Origin: an uncultured Oscillospiraceae bacterium
Lineage (GTDB): Bacteria; Bacillota; Clostridia; Oscillospirales; Acutalibacteraceae
Length of the DNA: 5,212 nucleotides
NCBI GenBank assembly: GCA_902478605.1
Contig: CABSLQ010000110.1
Span: 1 to 5,212 of the forward strand
Direction of reading: 5' to 3'
Part shown: in pieces, positions 1-5,212 of the stretch
Numbering within the stretch: the first letter of the stretch is position 1
Layout: each line of letters begins with the position of its first letter
Program-made: the position numbers and the translations under genes
Notes under the pieces: generated by a model
Told to the model about the DNA's origin: nothing
The model's database searches: none
What the model saw: the letters and a program-made list of their open reading frames with translations, nothing else

Positions 1-1
1 G

Positions 2-151
2 GTGGAGACGGTCAAACCGCAGGAGGTTCCGCCCGCCGCTCCCGCGTCGCAGCCCAACCCTCGTTTTGCCAATCTGAAGTTCGGCGACGAATACGATATT
101 TCGGCGGATACCGAGGAAGTCGCAGGCGGCTTCTTCAAACGCAAAAAATAA
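2..151 (+). CDS. DivIVA-domain-like cell division protein, C-terminal end only
   Basis: The frame is open from the window edge to TAA at 149-151 and encodes 49 residues. They form a Pro/Ala-rich linker (residues 9-20), then the motif NLKFGDEYDI (24-33), and end in a basic tail, FFKRKK. A proline/alanine linker followed by a short 'NLKFG-like' C-terminal motif is, to my recollection, typical of DivIVA-domain proteins of Clostridia. In Bacillota, divIVA commonly sits directly upstream of ileS, which supports the call. The N-terminal coiled coil that recognises curved membrane lies outside the window, so the identity rests on the tail and the context. DivIVA proteins act at the inner membrane face at division sites and poles. 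The gap to ileS is 74 bp, consistent with co-transcription. Confidence 0.6.
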   Translation: METVKPQEVPPAAPASQPNPRFANLKFGDEYDISADTEEVAGGFFKRKK

Positions 152-175
152 GCGTTACGCCATAAATCGGGCCCG

Positions 176-190
176 CGCGGCGGCGCCGCG
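176..190 (+). other. Small GC-rich hairpin in the divIVA-ileS spacer
   Basis: CGCGGC (176-181) and GCCGCG (185-190) are perfect reverse complements around a 3-base loop, giving a 6 bp stem. No run of T follows (the next bases are TCCTATACGG), so it does not look like an intrinsic terminator. It could be an RNA-processing or stability element between divIVA and ileS, or chance in GC-rich DNA. No function can be assigned from the sequence. Confidence 0.35.
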
Positions 191-208
191 TCCTATACGG
201 CCTTTCAC

Positions 209-215
209 AAAGGAG
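209..215 (+). promoter_or_regulatory. ileS ribosome binding site
   Basis: AAAGGAG lies 10 bases before the ATG at 226. It is a strong Shine-Dalgarno match and supports 226 as the ileS start rather than the in-frame ATG nine codons later at 253. Confidence 0.8.
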
Positions 216-225
216 TCAACCACCC

Positions 226-3030
226 ATGCAACAACAAGACTATAACAAGACCATGAATCTGCCGGTGACCGATTTTCCCATGCGCGCCGGTCTTCCGCAG
301 CGGGAACCGGAGATGCTGGCCCGCTGGGAAGCGGAACGGCTGTATGACAAGCTCATGGAAAAAAACGAGGGGAAACCGCTTTACGTGCTGCACGACGGTC
401 CCCCGTATGCCAACGGCAACATCCATCTGGGGACGGCGATGAACAAGATCATCAAGGATATCATCGTCCGTTATCACAACATCGCCGGCTACAAGTCCCC
501 CTATGTGCCGGGCTGGGATACCCATGGTCTGCCCATTGAGCTGAAGGCCCGCGCAAAGGCCGGCGTGGAAAATGCAGCGCATATGTCGCCCGTCGAACTG
601 CGCGCCATCTGCCGGGAATTTGCCCTCAGCTACGTCGACGATCAGCGCAATCAATTCAAGCGGCTCGGCATTCTCGGTGAATGGGACAATCCCTATCTGA
701 CGCTGCGCCCCGAGTTTGAGGCCAAGCAGATCGAGATCTTCGGCGAAATGGCCATGAAGGGCTATATTTACAAGGGGCTTAAGCCGGTGTATTGGTGCCC
801 CGAATGCCAGACGGCGCTCGCCGAGGCGGAAATCGAATACGCCGAGGATCCTTGTTATTCTGTTTATGTGAAATTCCAGGTGGTGGACGACAAGGGCTTG
901 CTCACCGCGAAGGGTATCGACCCCGTCCACACCTATTTTGTCATCTGGACCACCACGACGTGGACCCTTCCCGCCAATGTGGCCATCTGCCTCGGCCCTG
1001 ATTTTCCGTATGTGGTCGTCCGCTGCGGCGAAGAACAGTACATCATGGCCGAGGCCCTGTACGAAGCGGCGATGCAGCAGGCGGGCAAAACCGATTACGA
1101 GGTGATCGCCACCTTCACCGGTGCCGAACTGGAGCGCATGGTGACCCAGCATCCATTTTTGCCCGACCGCCGTCCTCTGGTTATTGTGGGGGACCACGTG
1201 ACGCTGGAAAGCGGCACCGGCTGCGTGCATACGGCGCCCGGCCACGGTGTGGAAGACTTTGATGTGTGCAAAAATTATCCCGAGCTGCCCGTTGTCGTGC
1301 CGGTCAACAGCGAGGGCTATATGACCGAGGAAGCGGGCCCCATCTGCGCCGGCATGACCACGAACGATGCGAGCAAGGCCATTGCGAAGCATATGGATCA
1401 GACCGGCTCGCTCTTTGCCATGCAGAAGATTATCCACCAGTACCCGCATTGCTGGCGCTGCAAGGAGCCGGTGCTCTTCCGCGCGACTGAGCAGTGGTTC
1501 TGTTCGGTGGACAGCTTTAAGGATGAGGCAGTTAAGGCTATCCAGACGGTCAAGTGGATTCCCGCCTGGGGCGAGGACCGCATCACGTCCATGGTGCGCG
1601 AGCGCGCCGACTGGTGTATTTCGCGGCAGCGGCTGTGGGGCGTGCCGATCCCGATCTTCTACTGCGAGGACTGCGGCAAGCCGGTGATCGATGCCTCCTT
1701 TATTCGGGCGGTATCCGACCTGTTCCGCCGGGAAGGATCGGACGGCTGGTATGCGCATGAGGCGGACGAGATCCTGCCTGCCGGCGCGACCTGCCCCCAT
1801 TGCGGCGGCCACCATTTCCGCAAGGAAAGCGACATTATGGACGTTTGGTTCGATTCGGGCACGTCGCATGCCGCCGTGCTGGCCGAGCGCGACTATCTCA
1901 AGTGGCCGGCGGATCTCTATATGGAGGGCGGAGACCAGTATCGTGGCTGGTTCCAGTCCTCGCTGCTGACGGCGGTAGCCTGGCGCGGGGAGGCCCCGTA
2001 TAAATGCGTGCTGACCCACGGTTGGACGGTGGATGGCGAAGGCAAAAAGATGTCCAAGTCACTCGGCAATGTCATTCTGCCTGAAGAGGTGATCAAGGAT
2101 TACGGCGCGGATATTCTGCGTTTGTGGGTAGCGTCGCTGGATTACCGGGTGGATGTGCGTATCTCCAAGGAGATCCTCAAGCAGTTGTCCGAATCCTATC
2201 GCAAAATCCGCAATACAGCCCGCTTTATCCTTGGCAACATCCACGATTTCAATCCGGACACGGACAGCGTGTCGGATGACGCGTTTGAGGATATCGATCG
2301 CTGGGCGCTGCTGCGGCTCGACGAGCTGATCGGGCAGGTGCGCGCCGCATATGAGGCGTTTGAATTCCACGATGCCCTGCACCGCATGCATAACTTCTGC
2401 GTGGTCGACATGTCCAACTTCTATCTCGACGTGCTCAAGGATCGCCTGTACGTGGAAAAAGCGGACAGCTGGACCCGCCGCGCCGCGCAGACGGCGATTT
2501 ACCGGATCCTCAACGTGCTGACCCGGCTGCTGGCGCCGATTCTGGCTTTTACCTCGGAGGAGATCTGGTCCTTCCTGCCGCACAGCCGGGAGGAGGATGC
2601 CCGTTCGGTCCTCTTCAATGAGATCCCGCAGAGCACATCTGTAAAGGATACCGCCTTTATGGAGAAATGGGATCGCATTCACGCGATTCGCGACGACGTG
2701 CAGAAGGCGCTGGAGCTCGCCAGGACTTCCAAGCTGATTGGCGGCTCCCTTGATGCGAAGGTCACCCTTTACTGTAAAGGGGATACCCTTGCATTTGTGA
2801 AGTCGGTGGAGAACATTCTGCCGGCGGCGCTGATTGTCTCACAGTTTGCCGTTGCCGAAGGGGATGGCGGCACCTTCCGCGGCGATGTGGCGGATTTGTC
2901 CGTAACGGTGGAACATGCGGCGGGGGATAAATGCGCCCGCTGCTGGACCTTCAGCGATACGGTAGGAAAGGACGCCGGCCATCCGGATCTTTGTTCCCGG
3001 TGCGCCTCCATTGTCGGCGCAGGTGAATAA
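226..3030 (+). CDS. ileS: Isoleucine--tRNA ligase (IleRS), complete
   Basis: This 934-residue cytosolic class I synthetase charges tRNA-Ile with isoleucine and edits mischarged valine; its length matches bacterial IleRS (about 920-940). Seen in order: the HIGH-type ATP-binding motif, here HLGT (67-70); a Cys pair (191/194) near the start of the editing-domain insert; the CP1 editing domain with the Thr-rich WTTTTWTLPAN (241-251) and GTGCVHTAPGHG (330-341) followed by the conserved Asp344; WCISRQRLWG (463-472); a zinc-ribbon-like insert with Cys pairs 480/483 and 523/526; DVWFDSG (539-545); GGDQYRGWF (568-576); KMSKS (608-612); the anticodon-binding domain beginning around SYRKIRNTARF (657-667); and a C-terminal zinc finger with Cys903, 906, 923 and 926. 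The C-terminal zinc finger indicates the ordinary bacterial type. No T-box leader fits in the 74 bp upstream. The lspA start codon follows 3 bp after the stop. Threonine in place of the last His of HIGH is the only notable deviation and is probably a subfamily trait. Confidence 0.98.
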   Translation: MQQQDYNKTMNLPVTDFPMRAGLPQREPEMLARWEAERLYDKLMEKNEGKPLYVLHDGPPYANGNIHLGTAMNKIIKDIIVRYHNIAGYKSPYVPGWDTHGLPIELKARAKAGVENAAHMSPVELRAICREFALSYVDDQRNQFKRLGILGEWDNPYLTLRPEFEAKQIEIFGEMAMKGYIYKGLKPVYWCPECQTALAEAEIEYAEDPCYSVYVKFQVVDDKGLLTAKGIDPVHTYFVIWTTTTWTLPANVAICLGPDFPYVVVRCGEEQYIMAEALYEAAMQQAGKTDYEVIATFTGAELERMVTQHPFLPDRRPLVIVGDHVTLESGTGCVHTAPGHGVEDFDVCKNYPELPVVVPVNSEGYMTEEAGPICAGMTTNDASKAIAKHMDQTGSLFAMQKIIHQYPHCWRCKEPVLFRATEQWFCSVDSFKDEAVKAIQTVKWIPAWGEDRITSMVRERADWCISRQRLWGVPIPIFYCEDCGKPVIDASFIRAVSDLFRREGSDGWYAHEADEILPAGATCPHCGGHHFRKESDIMDVWFDSGTSHAAVLAERDYLKWPADLYMEGGDQYRGWFQSSLLTAVAWRGEAPYKCVLTHGWTVDGEGKKMSKSLGNVILPEEVIKDYGADILRLWVASLDYRVDVRISKEILKQLSESYRKIRNTARFILGNIHDFNPDTDSVSDDAFEDIDRWALLRLDELIGQVRAAYEAFEFHDALHRMHNFCVVDMSNFYLDVLKDRLYVEKADSWTRRAAQTAIYRILNVLTRLLAPILAFTSEEIWSFLPHSREEDARSVLFNEIPQSTSVKDTAFMEKWDRIHAIRDDVQKALELARTSKLIGGSLDAKVTLYCKGDTLAFVKSVENILPAALIVSQFAVAEGDGGTFRGDVADLSVTVEHAAGDKCARCWTFSDTVGKDAGHPDLCSRCASIVGAGE
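3021..3026 (+). promoter_or_regulatory. lspA ribosome binding site inside the ileS end
   Basis: AGGTGA lies 7 bases before the lspA ATG at 3034 and overlaps the last codons of ileS. This placement suggests that lspA translation is coupled to ileS termination at 3028-3030. It also supports the 3034 start, although the family core begins about 20 residues later. Confidence 0.6.
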
Positions 3031-3033
3031 AGC

Positions 3034-3699
3034 ATGGAAGAACAACGTCAGGAGCTGCGTTCTGTCCTGCGGCTTCCGCTGGTAAAGGGTGTGCTGTATC
3101 GGGCGCTGATTCTGTTGGCGGTGGCGGTGCTGACCGGTCTCGATCAGCTGTTCAAATATCTTGCGGTGGTTCATCTGAAAGGAGAACCGCCTGTTCCGAT
3201 CATTGACGGGGTGTTCGAGCTGCATTACAGCGAGAATCCCGGTGCAGCCTTCGGCATTCTGCAGGATCATCGCTGGGTGTTCATCACGGTGACCATCGTG
3301 GTGATGATCGTTATGCTGGGGGTACTGATGTCAGGAAAATTCTCGCAGTATCCGCTCATGAATATCAGCGGGGCGCTGATTGTGGCGGGCGGCGTCGGCA
3401 ATCTGATCGATCGCATTGCCAACGGCTATGTCGTGGACTTTCTGTATTTCAAGCTCATCAATTTTCCGATTTTTAATTTTGCCGACTGCTGTGTGGTCAT
3501 CGGTGCCGTGCTTTTGCTGGTGTTCTTCTTCTTCTTTTATGAAGAGAAGCCCAAGCCGGGCGTTCCGGCGGACGCCGCAGAAGGCGCTGCCGAAGAAAGC
3601 GCATCCGGCGGGGCCGTGACCGAGGAACAGGGGGCGGAAGGCGACGATGGAGGAGAAAAGCTGGACGATTCCGCCGGACAGGACGGGGGAACGGCTTGA
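3034..3699 (+). CDS. lspA: Lipoprotein signal peptidase (signal peptidase II) with acidic C-terminal tail
   Basis: This membrane aspartyl protease cleaves the signal peptide from diacylglyceryl-modified prolipoproteins, after Lgt in lipoprotein maturation. Family motifs are all present: LDQLFKYLA in the first membrane segment (36-44), NPGAAFGIL (68-76), GNLIDRIANGYVVDF (122-136) and FNFAD (147-151). Asp126 and Asp151 are the expected catalytic pair. Four hydrophobic segments lie at about 22-45, 81-99, 108-128 and 153-168, the last ending in five Phe. The protein is 221 residues against a usual 150-170. The excess is a cytosolic N-terminus of about 20 residues and a tail after Tyr169, with 13 Asp/Glu in residues 180-221 and otherwise mostly Ala and Gly. 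The last 17 codons overlap rluD. In Bacillus subtilis a small DksA/TraR-like gene (ylyA) lies between ileS and lspA; here it is absent. Confidence 0.96.
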   Translation: MEEQRQELRSVLRLPLVKGVLYRALILLAVAVLTGLDQLFKYLAVVHLKGEPPVPIIDGVFELHYSENPGAAFGILQDHRWVFITVTIVVMIVMLGVLMSGKFSQYPLMNISGALIVAGGVGNLIDRIANGYVVDFLYFKLINFPIFNFADCCVVIGAVLLLVFFFFFYEEKPKPGVPADAAEGAAEESASGGAVTEEQGAEGDDGGEKLDDSAGQDGGTA

Positions 3700-4555
3700 T
3701 TGCTATCTGGCTGAAGCCTTGGAAATGACCCGTGCCGCTGCACAGAATCTGCTGGAAGACGGACGTGTGCTGGTTGCCGATAAAAGGGGCGCCAAAAATT
3801 ACCGGCTGCGCGGGGGGGAGACTCTATACGTGCAGCTGCCGGAGCCTGTTGCCTATGAGGCATTGCCGCAGAATATTCCGCTAGACATCGTGTATGAGGA
3901 TGCCGATCTGCTTGTGGTCAATAAGCCCAAGGGGATGGTGGTGCATCCTGCACCGGGAAATCCGGACGGTACGCTGGTCAACGCGCTGCTCGCCCATTGC
4001 GGCGACAGCCTTTCCGGCATCAACGGGGTGATGCGTCCCGGCATTGTGCACCGAATCGACAAGGATACCAGCGGGCTGCTGATTGTGGCCAAGAACGACA
4101 GAGCCCATCAGGGACTGGCCCTGCAAATCAAAGAGCATACCTTTACCCGGATATACGAGGCGGTGGTATGCGGCCGGCTGCGCGAGGAAACGGGCACCGT
4201 GGATGCGCCCATCGCCCGCCATCCGATCCAGCGCAAAAAGATGGCCGTCGTGCCGGGCGGCCGCCGCGCCGTCACCCATTATGAAACAATCGCCCCGTAT
4301 GCGGGATACACTCATGTGCGCCTGCGTCTCGAAACGGGACGCACCCATCAGATTCGTGTCCACATGGCGTATCTCGGCCACCCGGTGGCGGGGGACACGG
4401 TCTATGGATCGGCCAAGCCGGTGAAAGGGCTGGACGGGCAATGCCTGCACGCCCGTACCATCGGGTTTATCCATCCGGTCACGGGCGCCTACCTGGAGTT
4501 CACCAGCGAGCTGCCGGCCTATTTTACCCGGTTTCTCAAAGGTCTGCATTCATAA
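3647..4555 (+). CDS. rluD: RluA/RluD-family 23S rRNA pseudouridine synthase
   Basis: The 302-residue protein (B. subtilis YlyB type) is expected to convert uridines of large-subunit rRNA to pseudouridine in the cytoplasm. An S4 RNA-binding domain occupies about residues 14-65, starting with GERLDCYL (14-21). The catalytic domain follows: DADLLVVNKPKGMVVHP (85-101), the active-site motif HRIDKDTSG (135-143) with nucleophile Asp138, and RLETGRTHQIRVHMAYLGHP (227-246). Length and domain order are normal. The start at 3647 is preceded by GGAAGG (3636-3641) and is needed to keep the S4 domain whole; the next in-frame Met, residue 27, lies inside that domain. The gene overlaps the end of lspA by 53 bp, which implies coupled translation. 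The lspA-rluD/ylyB order is common in Bacillota. The target uridines cannot be read from sequence: E. coli RluD modifies helix 69 of 23S rRNA, but RluA and RluC paralogues are similar. Confidence 0.93.
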   Translation: MEEKSWTIPPDRTGERLDCYLAEALEMTRAAAQNLLEDGRVLVADKRGAKNYRLRGGETLYVQLPEPVAYEALPQNIPLDIVYEDADLLVVNKPKGMVVHPAPGNPDGTLVNALLAHCGDSLSGINGVMRPGIVHRIDKDTSGLLIVAKNDRAHQGLALQIKEHTFTRIYEAVVCGRLREETGTVDAPIARHPIQRKKMAVVPGGRRAVTHYETIAPYAGYTHVRLRLETGRTHQIRVHMAYLGHPVAGDTVYGSAKPVKGLDGQCLHARTIGFIHPVTGAYLEFTSELPAYFTRFLKGLHS

Positions 4556-4741
4556 ACGGTCCGCCGGCGAAGCCGGATTAAGCCTTTGGAAAAGCGTATC
4601 ATCGGCCAGCGTCTCAAGATGCTCCCGGAAACATCTCGCGCTTGCCCCGCCATTCTTAAACGGGCGAGCCGCTGTTCTAATAAAAGTTTGCCTCTCGCCG
4701 GAAGATTGCTTCAAGCAACGGGCTAAGCGCGCTGATTGAAG
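4550..4741 (-). other. Unassigned minus-strand open frame, possible gene remnant or repeat
   Basis: The frame is open for 63 codons between a TAA at 4742-4744 and TGA at 4550-4552, and it overlaps the rluD stop by 6 bp tail to tail. It has no ATG; the first possible start is TTG at 4712-4714. The end of the product reads plausibly as protein (for example REHLETLADDTLFQRLNP, helical and mixed-charge), but I cannot match it to a family. It could be the decayed end of a convergent gene, part of a dispersed intergenic repeat, or chance. Confidence 0.2.
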
Positions 4742-4798
4742 TTAAAGCTTTCTGCCGTTTCTCAGGCGGTGTAGGTTTCCTAATTAAATAGAAAAAAG
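4556..4798. other. Intergenic spacer between rluD and the insertion sequence, no convincing gene
   Basis: I find no tRNA, no recognised riboswitch and no canonical terminator here. Two short stems exist: CCGGC/GCCGG with a GAA loop (4564-4576), and an 8 bp stem with one G-U pair (4640-4647 with 4662-4669); neither is followed by a T run. Several reading frames on both strands are open across about 4600-4710, including a minus-strand frame of 63 codons from 4741 down to TGA at 4550-4552, which touches the rluD stop. None has a clear ribosome binding site and I recognise no product. The end of the spacer (4781-4797) is rich in A and T, where the insertion element entered. Confidence 0.6.
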
Positions 4799-4823
4799 TG
4801 AACTGCCCCAGTAAAAACGGACA
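4799..4823 (+). repeat. Left terminal inverted repeat of the IS3-family element
   Basis: The 25 bases begin TGAACTGCCCCAG and end CGGACA, resembling the ends recognised by IS3-family transposases. The partner repeat would be at the unseen right end, so the length is an estimate. Confidence 0.65.
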
Positions 4824-4853
4824 GTGACAAAGTACCCCCTGATGTAGGAAAAT
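4824..4853 (+). promoter_or_regulatory. Possible internal transposase promoter
   Basis: GTGACA (4824-4829) matches the -35 consensus at five of six bases, and GAAAAT (4848-4853) matches the -10 consensus at four of six, with an 18-base spacer. Transcription would begin near 4860, just upstream of or at the right arm of the hairpin. The -10 is weak, so this is a candidate only. Confidence 0.35.
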
Positions 4854-4875
4854 AGAAGTACTACATCAGGGGGTA
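4833..4875 (+). promoter_or_regulatory. Perfect 15 bp inverted repeat covering the orfA ribosome binding site
   Basis: Bases 4833-4847 (TACCCCCTGATGTAG) are the exact reverse complement of 4861-4875, with a 13-base loop. The right arm contains CAGGGGG (4867-4873), the only purine-rich Shine-Dalgarno-like sequence before the orfA ATG at 4881, about 7 bases upstream. RNA that spans both arms would pair the site away and lower transposase translation. RNA started near 4860 lacks the left arm and leaves the site open. This resembles the protection against readthrough described for IS10 and IS50. The inverted repeat is directly visible; the regulatory role is inference. Confidence 0.6.
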
Positions 4876-4880
4876 TTGTC

Positions 4881-5195
4881 ATGGAGAAACGGAAATATAC
4901 ACATGTGCAGATGCTGCTTCCGGAAATAGAGGGAATGATAGCAGAAGGGAAAACGCAGCGTGAAGTAGCGGATCATTTCGGATTTAAGGACAAAAACGTG
5001 GTAAAAAGACTGCTTCATCGGCAGCGGGAAAAGCAGCGAAAGTTGGAGGCAGGAATCGTACCGCGGCCCAAGGGAAGGCCGAGAAAAGACATAGGACCAG
5101 GAGATGTGGTCACTGAGCAGGCATACGAGCTCCGGCGATTACAGATGGAGAATAAGCTGCTGCGGGATTTTCTGCGGTCCACTGGAAGGAGGTGA
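4881..5195 (+). CDS. IS3-family transposase OrfA (DNA-binding subunit)
   Basis: This 104-residue protein recognises the element's ends and, by frameshift or coupled translation, works with OrfB. Residues about 8-50 form a helix-turn-helix (TQREVADHFG at 25-34, recognition helix near KDKNVVKRLLHRQRE, 36-50). A basic KGRPRK stretch (64-69) resembles an AT-hook. The C-terminus is a leucine-zipper coiled coil with core positions Leu84, Leu87, Asn91, Leu94 and Leu98; the buried Asn is typical of dimeric zippers. This domain order is the IS3 OrfA plan and the length is usual. The ATG at 4881 follows a GGGGG-type ribosome binding site held in the hairpin arm. The gene ends with AGG AGG TGA and overlaps the orfB GTG by four bases. 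It appears intact. Confidence 0.9.
   Translation: MEKRKYTHVQMLLPEIEGMIAEGKTQREVADHFGFKDKNVVKRLLHRQREKQRKLEAGIVPRPKGRPRKDIGPGDVVTEQAYELRRLQMENKLLRDFLRSTGRR
5186..5195 (+). promoter_or_regulatory. Perfect Shine-Dalgarno sequence at the orfA/orfB junction
   Basis: AAGGAGGTGA matches the complement of the bacterial 16S rRNA 3' tail over ten bases. It encodes the last two Arg codons and the stop of orfA and includes the orfB GTG (5192-5194). It is too close to that GTG to serve as a normally spaced binding site, so it may hold terminating ribosomes for re-initiation or help a -1 frameshift. Confidence 0.5.
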
Positions 5196-5212
5196 AGCCC
5201 GCGGTAAAATAC
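5192..5212 (+). CDS. IS3-family transposase OrfB, first seven codons only
   Basis: From GTG at 5192, in the -1 frame relative to OrfA, the reading is VKPAVKY up to the window edge. This fits the start of IS3-family OrfB proteins, which in this group often begin with a K-P-x-x-K-Y motif ahead of the catalytic DDE integrase domain. The start overlaps the OrfA stop as GTGA. The -1 frame is open back to 5156, so a fused OrfAB made by frameshifting is equally possible. The catalytic residues lie beyond the window. Confidence 0.6.

Larger units (their letters stand above)
4799..5212 (+). mobile_element. IS3-family insertion sequence, left end (runs off the window)
   Basis: The element starts at about 4799 with TGAACTGCCCC, the TG-initiated, C-rich terminal repeat style of IS3-family elements; the repeat appears to extend to about 4823 (ending CGGACA). 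It is followed by a leader hairpin, a complete orfA with a helix-turn-helix and leucine zipper, and the start of orfB in the -1 frame, which is the standard IS3 two-frame layout. Codon use is AT-richer than in the GC-rich host genes upstream, consistent with horizontal arrival. The right end, the DDE catalytic domain and the target duplication lie outside the window, so completeness and activity cannot be judged. The exact left boundary could be off by a base or two. Confidence 0.88.

Noticed and set aside
205..2019. A 604-codon open frame on the minus strand opposite ileS
   Set aside because: It lies wholly antisense to an unmistakable IleRS, has no recognisable domain, and is explained by GC-rich third positions leaving the opposite strand free of stops.
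2059..2682. A 207-codon minus-strand frame opposite the ileS anticodon-binding region
   Set aside because: It is a shadow of the IleRS frame with no family motif and no ribosome binding site of note.
3522..3537. TTC-rich run in lspA considered as a slippery or phase-variable tract
   Set aside because: It encodes five Phe at the end of the last membrane segment, is short, and the frame continues normally; it is not a homopolymer.
3881..4549. A 222-codon minus-strand frame opposite rluD
   Set aside because: It is antisense to a complete pseudouridine synthase whose catalytic motifs are all present; no domain is recognisable in the reverse frame.
4564..4576. Hairpin after rluD considered as an intrinsic terminator
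   Set aside because: The stem is only 5 bp and is followed by ATTAAGCC, not a run of T.
4619..4726. A 35-codon + strand frame starting ATG in the spacer
   Set aside because: No Shine-Dalgarno sequence precedes it, the frame is already open upstream of the ATG, and other frames are equally open.
4833..4875. IS leader inverted repeat considered as a transcription terminator
   Set aside because: The stem is strong, but the downstream bases are TTGTCATGG with no T run, and it leads straight into orfA; sequestering the ribosome binding site fits better.

Overview
The window shows a compact housekeeping operon of a Gram-positive Clostridia-type bacterium, followed by the left end of an IS3-family insertion sequence. 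The gene order (DivIVA-type protein, ileS, lspA, rluD/ylyB, all on the + strand) is the order seen downstream of the cell-division cluster in many Bacillota. The GC-rich third codon positions, the zinc-ribbon IleS and the LspA sequence fit an Oscillospiraceae/Ruminococcaceae-like gut clostridium. That placement is inference from sequence character, not from a search.

Layout: 2-151 is the last 49 codons of a DivIVA-domain-like protein. 152-225 is a short spacer with a small GC-rich hairpin and the ileS ribosome binding site; it has no room for a T-box leader. 226-3030 is a complete isoleucyl-tRNA synthetase. 3034-3699 is lipoprotein signal peptidase with an unusual acidic C-terminal tail. 3647-4555 is an RluD-family 23S rRNA pseudouridine synthase, which overlaps the lspA tail by 53 bp. 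4556-4798 is a 243 bp spacer with no convincing gene, RNA gene or terminator. At about 4799 an IS3-family element begins. Its terminal repeat, its leader hairpin and a complete orfA (4881-5195) are visible, and the window ends seven codons into orfB.

The operon joins cell division (DivIVA), translation (IleS), envelope lipoprotein maturation (LspA) and ribosome modification (RluD). The spacings (3 bp between ileS and lspA, overlap between lspA and rluD) argue for one coupled transcript. The insertion sequence lies in the same orientation just downstream with no obvious terminator in between, so operon readthrough would enter it.

The most interesting structures are in the IS end. A perfect 15 bp inverted repeat can hide the orfA ribosome binding site on readthrough RNA but not on RNA started from a plausible internal promoter. 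A 10-base perfect Shine-Dalgarno match overlaps the orfA stop and the orfB GTG start. Other points worth a second look are the acidic LspA tail and a spacer that is open in several frames on both strands. I see no CRISPR array, tRNA, defence system or clearly new multi-gene system; most of the window is ordinary conserved sequence.
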